From Dendrophyllia cribrosa (taxonomy: Eukaryota; Cnidaria; Anthozoa; Scleractinia; Dendrophylliidae), in contig JAJLRJ010000010.1 in the NCBI GenBank assembly GCA_024195265.1, positions 24,385,181-24,449,180 of the forward strand: 64,000 nt of DNA, given 5' to 3'. The translations under genes were made by a program, and so were the position numbers. This document shows, one piece after another, positions 54,566 through 64,000 of the stretch. Under the pieces are notes generated by a model. The model did no database searches, had not been told where the DNA came from, and saw nothing but the letters and a program-made list of their open reading frames with translations. Every line of letters begins with the position of its first letter. Position 1 is the first letter of the stretch.

Positions 54566-57500
54566 TTATTGTAAAATTTGCCTAGATTTCATGTGCGTCT
54601 CAAAATATTATAAACTAATTTCGATTTTGAGACGGCAATACTGCATTATATTGACGGCTAGTTGGGAGATTGCATTCATTTTAGATAGCAAAGCCTTCTC
54701 GGTGTATATCGTTAGTGTGTTTATCAGCTAGCCAGCGCCATAATATAGAGTCTTTATTTGATCTCACGTACCGAATCCACGATGTTTGCGCGTTAGAAAA
54801 CTGGAATATAGAGAAATTGTGTAGAATGCAATTTTTACTCGAAGAACTTCAGTACGGATACCTTGCAGTCGAGGCTCATGCGGGACAATCTTTTCACATG
54901 CAAATATTTTGAATGATATACCCTCGCAAATGGCTCCGTTGTAAGCTGTAGTTCAAGTTTGATACCGAGAATACGAACATTTAACTGTTCAGTTTTATAT
55001 TCAACACATTGACAACAAATCACAGTTTCGAGAAAATTATTACTGACATATACAAACGTTTATTCACTATTAAAAAAGTAAAAAGACAGAGAATTCATCA
55101 ATGACAAGTGTTTCTGATGTGTTAAAAAAGTTCAATTCAGAATTAACAAAACTGAATTGAACAAACACATGGCTACCTGAACAGACTGGCGAAAAGTCTG
55201 AAGAGGGTGGCAAAGGGTTTATGCGTGACGCGTGATCAGGGCAAAAATCAGTGCAATTTTGAAGGCAAGGACCAACGTAACAAAACAGAGGCACCTGAAC
55301 AAATTGAGGATCTAATCAGCTATAAATAATAGAAAAAAAGCAAGGCTGATTCGACAGTGAAGGAATATAATGTAATTTATCCAATATTTAAAAATATTTT
55401 ATTTTATTTTTATTTTATTTTTTTTTTATTTTTTTATTTTTTTTTTCCAATATTTTATTTATTTTTCAGTGCATGAAACGTGAAAGTTAGTAAAATGGAA
55501 ACGTGATTCGTGAATTTTTATATAACTAGGAACTAATATCCTTGTCAGGAACCAGACTAAGGAATTTAACGAATATGTGACGCGTGAATTGCGTAAAAAA
55601 GGGTTTTTTTGGATGAAAGTTCATTCTGTAAACTTTATTTTGACGCCAAAAAAACAAATTTCAATACATTTTCGATCTGAAGGTACACGGTAACCTTAAA
55701 CCTGATGCAAATTGGCGGCAAGTTTTGGGAAGTCACAACAAATGTCGCACCCGAATCGCACAGAAATCGCCGCTAGTTTACACCTGCGACAAAAATTGCA
55801 TTGGAGAGCGCGACAAAAATCGCATGTGTAAGCGGACCTTAATGGACCAATGGAAGTGACTTCCCCGAATCGAGTACCACATCGTGTTGGAGTGGTATAT
55901 AACTTGGGTGTGCTTACTAACAGCAAAGGTAAGCTATGCTAAAGTATTCGACACTGAGGGGCTGAGTGAGGCATGTTTAGATCATAACACAAGGAGATCA
56001 AGCGAAACCAAACCTGGACCGATTCTAGCATGTTTGCGCTATAGCGTCCAACCGTGAAGTCTGTAGCAGCTTTAAAAGGTAATATGCAGTTGTATGATTA
56101 ACAACTGCCTTTCCACAGTCTGAAAGAAAGACTACCCGTTCTCGATTAACTTGCACCGTTTCAAGAAATATATCGAACAAAAGCAAACACGAAGGAAAGC
56201 AACAACACGATTTCTTGCAAATTATAGAGATATACATGAATAATCTGCATAAGCGTAAAGGCGTGTGATTTTTATAATTCTTCAGTTTATTTTTGGCGAT
56301 TTTATTCTACCATTTTAGCTTTAAATATTTATGCCTCTAATATCTACAGCAAAGCCTGCTATGACTGAATTATTCTACACTGCTAATCAGTACCGTCCAA
56401 AAAAATGTTGCGTTTTGGATGAAGTGAAATATGGAAATGATCGATCCGAGAATGGAATAGATTCATTGAACCATTCATTTTAGATAGCAAAGCCTTCTCG
56501 GCGTATATCAGTGTGTTTATCGGCTTCAGAAAGGGCCATCATTACAGTCTTTGATCTCACGTACCGAATCCACGATGCCAGTTTGCGCGTAAGAAAACAG
56601 AAATAAAGAGAAATTGTATAAAATGCATTTTTTTACTCCAAGGCTTTGGTCAGTGATTGATCTCGCATATCTATTTAAATCAGAAATGCACTGTAACCGG
56701 CTCAGTGAACGTCTTCAATTCAAAAACATGTCTACAGGATCCAGAGGCCATGAACAAGGCCATTTCAGGATTTATATTTTAAACACGAGAGAGAACGAAA
56801 CATTTTGAAGAGGGTTTCTTAACAAATTCACAGAGCTATAACAAAAACAAAAAATTGTTACTGCGGTGGTAATTTTAATTCACACATTTTATTTGGAGAT
56901 CACTTTTCTCTCGTTTTCGTTCTGGGTTTTGGCATGCTCTGTAGTTGCGATAAGCAAACAATATTGAATAATTTAGTAATATACCCGCCACCTCGAATTT
57001 CGTCCATAATTACATTTTGTGATTTATCTCAGTGATATGAAGAGAAAAGCTTACTGAAAATATATCAACGTTTCAGAGGAGCCGAAAAGTGGCAGGAAAG
57101 CTACGATGTTAATTCTAGCCAATTACTTTTTCTGTTTTATCTCTTACTTGTAAGACATGCAGTATTTTTTTTGCATGCCATGGCCATAGCAGCACCGTAC
57201 AGCAGAAGGGTGGGAAATTAAATGATTAACCTGGACTATTATGTGTAGGCTCATCTTAGGCTTGTTCACACGCAACGCAAGCTTACTGATGCATAAATGC
57301 AAGCAAACGCACAAGAAAGCTGCAAACTGTCGCGACGCATGGAGGCGCCGACAAGCGTACTTAAGCTGTGTTTTTTCAACAACTAACTTTTCAGTGCGGT
57401 CATGCAGTGCAAGGATGAAAGTATGGAATAGAAATACCATTGTTCAGAATTAAGGATTTATTCAAGTATTCAATTCAGTTAACAAACTTTAATTAGTTCG

Positions 57501-57948
57501 ATGTTTAATGTATCTGAACGGATTGTGTGACGCTGTGATTGCGATTTTTTTGGCCTTGCCGGCTGTGTACACAATCTCATCTTGGAATATGTTAGAAAAG
57601 CTATGATATACTGTAGAACAAACTCCATTCAACGCCACTACTTGTACGCCGAAATATAATCACATATTAACTTTGGTGCCACGTTGTCTGGAAACATACA
57701 AAACGTTCTTTTATTCTTCTGAACACATATGACCCGCAACGGAGATTTCTTAGAAAATCAATGAACCCGGGAATCCATCTAATGATATTGACTACCTTTT
57801 ATTGTCTATTGACGGCGTTTCAAGGGTATCCAAGTTATCCTTGGGAGGACTAGCAATAGAGGTATTCAATATGATGGACCAATCAAAACATAGTTTCAGA
57901 AAAGGGTAGTGACATCCCCTACCAGATTTCTGCATTCGTGTTCGAGTG

Positions 57949-58024
57949 GTATACAACTTGGGTGCGGCTTACTATCAGCTCAGACTGAAGTCGATAAGAC
58001 GTCTACAACACCTGTTATTCAAAG
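57949..58024 (+). promoter_or_regulatory. Candidate promoter and non-coding first exon
   Basis: A TATACAA box at about 57949-57955 is followed by about 45-70 nt and a donor AAAG|GTATGT at 58024/58025. The paralogous copy at 55896-55928 has TATATAA and AAAG|GTAAGC but lacks part of the exon. The peptide gene needs a spliced 5' UTR, since its first coding exon begins at an acceptor, so this is a reasonable source. No transcript data. Confidence 0.35.
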
Positions 58025-59153
58025 GTATGTTGTGCTACTCGAAAGGTATGCGAAATTGAGGACCTGAATTGAGGGATATTTAGATATTAAGCAAAGGAGA
58101 TCAAAAGAAACTAGCGCTGAATCGATTCCAGCATGTTTGCTTTCATAAGAAGTTAAAAACTGCCTTAGCTTCTCGCATTCTGTAAGAAAGCCTGTAATCC
58201 TTTTCGATCCATCGGTACTATTCCAAGTAATAAATCGAACAAAACCATTTAACACGAAGGAAAGTATTTTAACAACTGGGATTTCTTGTAAATCATCTTC
58301 GGAGTTGAACATGAATAATCCGCATAATTATAACTTATTGTAGCGAAGACGCATGATTCTTATACTTCTACAGTTCATTTTTGGTGGGTATATATTCTTA
58401 TTTTAGCGCCGATTAGTTTATGCCTGCAATACCAACAGCAAAGCCTGCTATGAAAAAAATACTCAGCACAGCTAATGCCGTCTAAAAACGTATTGTGTTT
58501 TGGATATTTCGAAATACTAAAACGAACGGAATAGATTCATTGAAGCATTCATTTCAGACAACAAAACCTTCTCGGCGTCTGTTTATCGTCTTACGCAGCG
58601 CCATTATTAAAGAGTTTTCCATCTCACGTACCGAATCTACGATCTTTGTGCGTTAGAAAACAGGAATATAGAAAAATTGTGTGGAATGCAACTTTTACTC
58701 GAAGAATTTCAGTAAAGTTTGATGTCGCATAGCTATTGATAATTAAGTTATTAGGAGTCACTGGGGCATTTTTCACTTGTTTTCGATTAAAATTCATTGA
58801 GACAATTCTCCGGCTGGCCGGGCACTCGTTTAAATAATCGACTGTTCTTAAGTTGGGCGAGGAGTTCATGCATGTCTCTTTTGATTTTTGCAAGGATTTG
58901 ATCACGTAAACGTGGATTGTTAGTGAACATTGATGAACATGTATAAAAACTTGTGAATTCTATGCCATAAACTGTTTTAGACATAATAATCCAAACGTTC
59001 CCGATCGTCTTGTTGTTGCCGGGTTAAAATGAGGGAAAACAGGTTCTGAAGCCGCTCCTCGATTAGTTCTCTACTCTTGCTGGCACTTAAAGAAAGTCGT
59101 TCTACAATCAGTCATTCGTGAATTCATTCATGGAGAAACTTAATTGCAGCCTA

Positions 59154-59493
59154 CACAGGACGAAATAATGAATTTACTAATCTTTAAGAGAAAATTAAAT
59201 TTTACTTAAAGGTATCGAAAATCTTTAAGTTGAGACGTAAATACTCTTAAATGTATTAAAGTAAGTAAGTATCTTTAATATGTGTCTAAGAACCTTTACG
59301 TTATCTTTAATTCAACTTTTCAACAACTTAAAGACCCTTAAAGGCAACTTAAATTGTTCATTACTAGCTTTAAGTGTTGTCAAGTAAAGGCTTATTTAAG
59401 TAATTTACGGTGCACTTAAAGAAGTCGAAATTGTTCTTTAAGTTTTCTTTAATGAACCTTTACTTGCACTTAAAGTCGTTATTTCGTCCTGTG
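59154..59493. repeat. MITE with CACAGGACGAAATAA ends, copy 2
   Basis: Near-identical to 2513-2853, 340 bp, with the same ends. It is flanked by CTA on both sides, which suggests a three-base target duplication here, whereas copy 1 is flanked by TA. The high identity between copies implies recent movement. Confidence 0.85.
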
Positions 59494-60772
59494 CTAGCCA
59501 AAGGGAATTCCTTACTTAGAGAATTTTCACCAATATTATATATTCGTGAGTATTAAATTAATATATTCGTTTATAATATTTAATATTGGTGAATATCAAA
59601 TTAATAGTTAGTATAGGTTCACCAATATTGAGCTCAAGGCCTGGGCTGTTTTCCATAGGGGCCCTGCGTCTATTACACTGTTTACCTCACAAAGGTTATG
59701 CTAATTGTATTATATAGTACAATGGACAACTGACATTTCAGGATTGGGTTAAATGACAATAACTTTTAAATGTTCTACCTAAATTCCATTAACAACGGCG
59801 ACAAAAGAGGCAAGAAAACTTCACACATAGAAATTTCTCAAAATATATGAGTGTTAGCGTTAGACCAGAAAAAAGGCGGGATAACGCGTGCGACCGCATC
59901 GTTTTCGCGCCAAAAGTTCGCCATATGTAGCGAATATCTACAATGCGCTTGAGTTTGCTTCGCAGCAGAATTTATTTGAAATGTGCAACGGAAATCGTTC
60001 TTCGGCTATTTAATTTGATAGAGCTGGCGAATACATCCATTAATTTGTGAAGCAGTCGGCAAACAAAAAAATCGGCGCAGGGGGGTCTGTTGAGTCATTC
60101 CAGTAATTTCGTTTCGGAAATGCCGGCATTGCTGTTGCTTTTATTCAACTCCTTACACTTTTTTCAAAGGGTTCATGTATTATAATTGCATGTTGTAAAA
60201 ATGTCTTTTCGACCTTTTGCAGTATTTTTATCTTATTGTTAATCCCGATTTCTGCAAGTGCACTGCTTACCGCTAAATCAGCAGTTGATACGTTCATGAT
60301 CTTTTCTCTTCATGGTTTCCTGTCGCGGATAAATGTTTTCTGTCTGCTTTTCCTCTGTTTATGGGACAAATAATTTAGAACGACGTTTCTGTTTGTAGAA
60401 AGGATTATTTAAGTCTACTTATTTAAAATTCTTTTCGCGATAATACTAACGATTAAGAACCGTATATTATTTTCTAGGTAAAATGAATCGATTTACTGAA
60501 AAAATAGAAAACATAAACATTGCACAACCAGTGCGAAATTTGGGCGCGAAAACCTATCGGACGGTACTTACTTTCCCGCCGTTTTCATAGTCTTAACGTA
60601 AATACCGAGATATTTTCCTTGCCTCTTATGCTGCCGTTTTTAAAGGAATTAAGGTAAAGCATTTAAAAGTTATTATCATTTAATCAAATCCTAGCTAAAT
60701 TGTTTTGTCCAGTGTACTATATTCATTCCCCACGATGAAACTTTTCTAAACATGTTCTTATTTTTTTTGTAG

Positions 60773-60867
60773 GAATTAACTCAGGGGATAATTTGTACGG
60801 TTTGTCTCTACAATGAAGGTAGCCGTTTTGATTTTACTGACCTTCATCGCCTCCACTGCCAATGCAG
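60773..60867 (+). CDS. Peptide gene exon 1: 5' UTR and signal peptide
   Basis: Begins after a T-rich TAG acceptor. ATG 60813 gives an 18-residue signal peptide ending in ANA, a good cleavage site, and the exon ends in phase 1 before GTAAAAA. The layout is the same as exon 1 of the microexon gene at 17161. Confidence 0.82.
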
Positions 60868-63410
60868 GTAAAAATACGATTTACTCGCTTTCTTTCGGCG
60901 TTCGTGTTTATTAAACTAAGACTATTTCACATTATACCAGACAGCGTTTTTCTGAGGCACAAAACATCGCCCAGAATGCCGCGACACATCCGATACTTTC
61001 TTGCGTGGTCCGCGCGAAAATTGAAGTCAATCGGGATGGCAGCGGTCAGACCATAAAGAAAATGACCAGAAAACGAGTTTACGAGCTTACTGTTGTTGTT
61101 TTGTAAAAGTTCGAATATGAGGGTTTGTAGATGAGACATCAATGGAAAGAACAAGACCGTTTTTACCAAAAGTGGAACCGTTGATAATTGTGATTAAATT
61201 TGGTCTATTTCAGGGGTGTTTTCATTTAGGAAAATGTTTCGAGGCTGAATTTTTTCTCCGCCAACTAGTGTTTGTCTTAAGAGACAACATACATGTATAG
61301 CTTTGATTGTTTGTTGTTTAAAGAAACTTTATGCCAAGTTCAAAAGGAAATTAATAATGCAAAAGTAATCAATTGGTCTTCGTTACGATCACGTTCTTCA
61401 TCTCCCAAAATGTAAAAAAAAGACATATTTTCACATTTGTCACGATCTTTAAGATATCATATATACGTTAATGTTCATCTGAATCGTATAACACCGTGAA
61501 CATTCAAATGAATTTCCTAATATACCGTTAAAATAAAATACAGTTTTACCTGGTAGTTCTAACTTTTCAGTCTATGGATGAAATCCTACCTAAGGTGCGA
61601 CCATTCAAACCGTATAGCTCTTTAGCAGTACTTTCCAATGCAATGCTGTCTGTTTAAACCTTTCACTCACAGAGTCAATTATAAAGACATGTAGTGTGGT
61701 TCTAACTTGTTAGTCTGTGGACAAAACCCTATGGTGCAACTGATTCCTGAAATGCAGCCTCTTCGACAGTCTTTTTGCATGCATGGTATCATTTGTTTTT
61801 TGATATTTTATAAGAAAAAATTGGGAAATTTCTTTTAATTTTCATTTTTGACACTCTTGGAAGTGAAAGGGTTAAGCTGGCAAAATATTTTAACTTTTCT
61901 TAAAATTTCATTTTAGCGGCCAAGGCTCGTTATGAAATGAATTTTGAAGACGAGAAGAGGCCCAGTTATAACGATTTGTTTGAAGATGAAGATGAATTTG
62001 AAGATGAAGATGACTCTGAAGATCAGGATGTCTATGAAGAGGTAGATGACTTTGAAGATGAAAATGACTTTGAAGATGAAGGTGACTCTGAAGATCAGGA
62101 TGTCTATGAAGAGGTAGATGACTTTGAAGATGAAAATGACTTTGAAGATGAAGATGACTTTGAAGATCCAGCGTGTGACTGGAGTTGTTATGGCAAATGC
62201 AATGGTGATAGCCATTGCCAAGAAGAGTGTACTGGCTGTAAAAAGTGAAACAGGACTTCCGAAGTCGGGTAAGTTTATCGATCCGCGCTTTAGAAAATCA
62301 CGTCCGGCAGTTTTAGAAATAGGACTATAAAGGGCGTTCGCGCGAATCGTCCACGACTCTGAGTTTTTTCTACAAACTTTTCCCACAGTCGGATTATGAA
62401 TCACCCATGTCTAAAAAGCAAAGAAATTAACGTGGTAGTAGGGGGAGGCACATTTATTTTTGGAGATCATATTTTATTTTAACATTGATTAAAAATTATC
62501 AACTAGTGTTATTCTTTCAAATATATTTAACCTTTCCAAACCACTACAGCTGCAATATGGGTGGGGATGGTTGACGCGTGGGAAGAAAAATAGATATTCT
62601 TCTTTTTTTTCAGAAAGTGTAGAAAATTGTTAAAGCAATCCATTTATCACATAAAAAAGGGTCCATGGTCCATCCACCTGAATTAAATCTAAGCAAAGTT
62701 ATGGAACAGCTATCGGTATTTTATGCGTTTAGATTTCTTCCTTGGGTCGGACGCTTCTACGACACGTGGCATCGCATCCCATAAACAATTAACGCGACTG
62801 TCCTTAAAAGATACCGATGCGCCACTAAGGACTAAAGGGCAATCTAATATAGACGGCAACAGTGTCGAAAGTAACCCGTTCCCAAAGACTGCAAAGAAAG
62901 GTCCCTGGAACGATAGAATTTTGAAGAAACAAGTCCACATTGCAGACGAATCTGATTTGTTGAAAAAGCGTTCAAGAAGAGAAGAGAAATTCTCTTTTCT
63001 GAAAAGCAAGAAGCAAGATCTCACTTCATGCACAGGGATGAACGCACGCACACATCCCTAAAAGGTTAATTAATTGTTTTACAATTCAAGAAACTTCGTC
63101 CCCAGGGGTCGGTATGACGCGGAGTGTCTAGGGAAGGATGTACGTCCCACAAGACCTCACGCACCCTGTATGAGCAAGGAGCGACACCTGGGGACGAGTT
63201 AGTGATTTGACCATCTTTTTTCATCTACCTTTCCTTGCCCTTCCTCCCCACTCCGACAAATCTAACCCTCTTTCTTACTAAGAATACTTATTTTGTCTTT
63301 TCAGGTGTTCGAAGTCCAGATGATAGCACTGTTTAATCGCCATTAGTTAGGAACTCTATATGACTGCAAAGTGTGTTCAATTGCAAATAAAGTTAGATTG
63401 CTCACCGCCG
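60773..63410 (+). CDS. Secreted acidic-propeptide, six-cysteine peptide gene (span)
   Basis: Exons: 60773-60867 (ATG 60813), 61917-62268 (stop TGA 62246-62248) and a 3' UTR exon from 63305 with AATAAA at 63386-63391. Acceptors TTTTTTTTGTAG, TTTCATTTTAG and GTCTTTTCAG; donors GTAAAAA and GTAAGTTT. Phase 1 at the coding junction keeps the frame. The precursor is 128 aa: signal peptide MKVAVLILLTFIASTANA, a long D/E-rich propeptide with a 24-residue tandem duplication (DSEDQDVYEEVDDFEDENDF part), and a short cationic C-terminal part with six cysteines spaced C-x3-C-x3-C-x5-C-x3-C-x2-C. The architecture is that of cnidarian antimicrobial or toxin-like peptide precursors such as damicornin; the cysteine spacing is not one I recognise. 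Activity is unknown. Confidence 0.8.
61917..62268 (+). CDS. Peptide gene exon 2: acidic propeptide and cysteine-rich C terminus
   Basis: Codes from the split codon through KARYEMNFEDEKRPSYNDLF, then runs of ED, then the C-terminal ACDWSCYGKC and HCQEECTGCKK strings, stop at 62246-62248, and 20 nt of 3' UTR before the donor. The nearly perfect 72-nt duplication (repeat starts at 62012 and 62084) shows recent expansion of the acidic spacer. The strongly negative propeptide probably neutralises or folds the positively charged tail. Confidence 0.82.
62723..63061 (+). CDS. Possible small gene or retained-intron frame, 112 aa
   Basis: An open frame inside the last intron of the peptide gene. It encodes a basic hydrophilic protein with KKRSRREEKFSFLKSKKQ near its end, which contains several dibasic sites. 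There is no signal peptide, no domain and no clear acceptor in frame. An overlapping open frame of similar length exists on the other strand, so a chance frame or old transposon piece is quite possible. Confidence 0.25.
   Translation: MRLDFFLGSDASTTRGIASHKQLTRLSLKDTDAPLRTKGQSNIDGNSVESNPFPKTAKKGPWNDRILKKQVHIADESDLLKKRSRREEKFSFLKSKKQDLTSCTGMNARTHP
63305..63410 (+). terminator. 3' UTR exon and poly(A) signal of the peptide gene
   Basis: After GTCTTTTCAG, this exon contains no long frame and carries AATAAA at 63386-63391 (within CAAATAAAGTT), followed by a GT/T-rich stretch suitable for cleavage. A stop codon more than 20 nt upstream of the last junction is tolerated because the distance is short. 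Confidence 0.6.
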
Positions 63411-63505
63411 TTTTGTTTCCATTTTCTTAGACAACTTACATGTAAAAAAGGGAAAAAATTCAATAACCCGAAAATGAACTTTTATTTTATGGCAAATCGT
63501 TCCAC

Positions 63506-63874
63506 GATGAAAAGGAGCATTCTGATTGGTTCCCTGAGCGGTATGAATTTTGCAACACGGACCGCTAAGATGGATCGCTGACGAACTCATTCCGCCAAAT
63601 CCCTTTTATGAAACAATGTACAAATGAAAACTATTATCTATTAAGTAGAAACATTTCTCCTCATGTCTGGCGGACAATTTTGGTTAAACTATTCGCAAAG
63701 TGGCTTGATAAATGCAAGAATAAGCTTAGCTTTGGCGCGCGCAAGTTAGCCGAGAATGATGGCATTAATTTATCGACAATTTTATTAAAAAACGCCATTA
63801 TAATAAAAACTTTATTGAACTGGTTTGTTCGGTCCATATTGGGAAATATTGGTCTCGTTTTTTTTGCAAGTTTA
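63506..63874 (+). repeat. Interspersed repeat, copy 2
   Basis: Same orientation and content as 23122-23490, from GATGAAAAGGAGCATTCTGA to GTTCGGTCCATATTGGGAAA. Several stops interrupt every frame. The remaining sequence to 64000 holds nothing I can identify. Confidence 0.75.
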
Positions 63875-64000
63875 CTCAACCATTATTGTGCAAACCAGAG
63901 ATTTTCAGTCCTGATTCACATAAGCTTAACTAATAGTTCCGCGCAGAGGCAAACCACGCTACTCGATGATAAGCATCACAAAGTGTCCTCATCTATAAAA

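Larger units (their letters stand above)
54566..60772. other. Region with tandem duplicated promoter-like segments
   Basis: No coding exon was recognised. Three related segments share GCATTCATTTTAGATAGCAA or variants, AAAGCCTTCTCGG and ATCTCACGTACCGAATC: about 54655-54920 (partial), 55850-56800 and 57870-58760. The latter two begin with GAGTGGTATAYAACTTGGGT and may be alternative first exons for the peptide gene at 60773. There is a T/A-rich run at 55380-55460, a degenerate right end of the piggyBac-type element at 55603-55699 and a MITE at 59154-59493. Confidence 0.5.

Noticed and set aside
61913..62404. 163-codon minus frame rich in F, I and K
   Set aside because: Antisense of the D/E-coding acidic repeat (GAAGAT read backwards); no independent support.

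Overview
Eukaryotic genomic DNA, most likely from an anthozoan cnidarian (stony coral or close relative). The evidence is intron-rich host genes with GT/AG splice sites, a secreted PAN/EGF/contactin-associated-like gene of a type common in corals, AT-rich introns full of MITEs and minisatellites, and a Maverick/Polinton whose proteins resemble those recalled from cnidarian genomes. The species assignment is inference. A 500-base assembly gap lies at 16496-16995. || 1-12000: a minus-strand host gene with four recognisable exons (PAN/apple, EGF, calcium-binding EGF, C-terminal contactin-associated-like/fibrinogen-like domain). Its introns hold MITEs, a piggyBac-type non-autonomous element and a dispersed repeat family. 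12000-17000 is repeats plus the gap. || 17161 to about 54560 (plus): a microexon gene. A signal-peptide exon is followed by 13 tiny internal exons of 18-66 nt. All are multiples of three, all are phase 1-1 and all are open in the same frame. The exons fall into three sequence classes whose introns are recognisably duplicated, sometimes with a 35-bp minisatellite, and several extra cassettes have decayed. The inclusive product would be a secreted, cysteine-free peptide of about 164 residues. It is not recognised and is the most unusual host feature here. || 36122-53467: a 17.3-kb Maverick/Polinton with about 247-bp terminal inverted repeats and a 5-bp target duplication. It sits inside an older inverted-repeat element (35805-53976), itself apparently in the last intron of the microexon gene. 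It encodes a YqaJ/lambda-type exonuclease, a VLTF3-like late transcription factor, a membrane protein, a candidate minor structural protein, a large conserved protein, a coiled-coil membrane protein (frameshifted), the probable double-jelly-roll major capsid protein, a packaging ATPase (frameshifted, Walker A lysine lost), several small proteins (one split by a LINE 3' end), an intact RVE integrase and a protein-primed DNA polymerase B (two frameshifts and a stop). No adenain-type protease was found. Nearly every gene has a TATATA-type motif ending about 2-25 nt before its ATG. The element looks fairly young but non-autonomous. || 54600-63420: tandemly duplicated promoter-like segments lead to a second secreted-peptide gene (60773-63410). 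It has a signal peptide, an acidic repeat propeptide and a six-cysteine C terminus. The rest is repeats.
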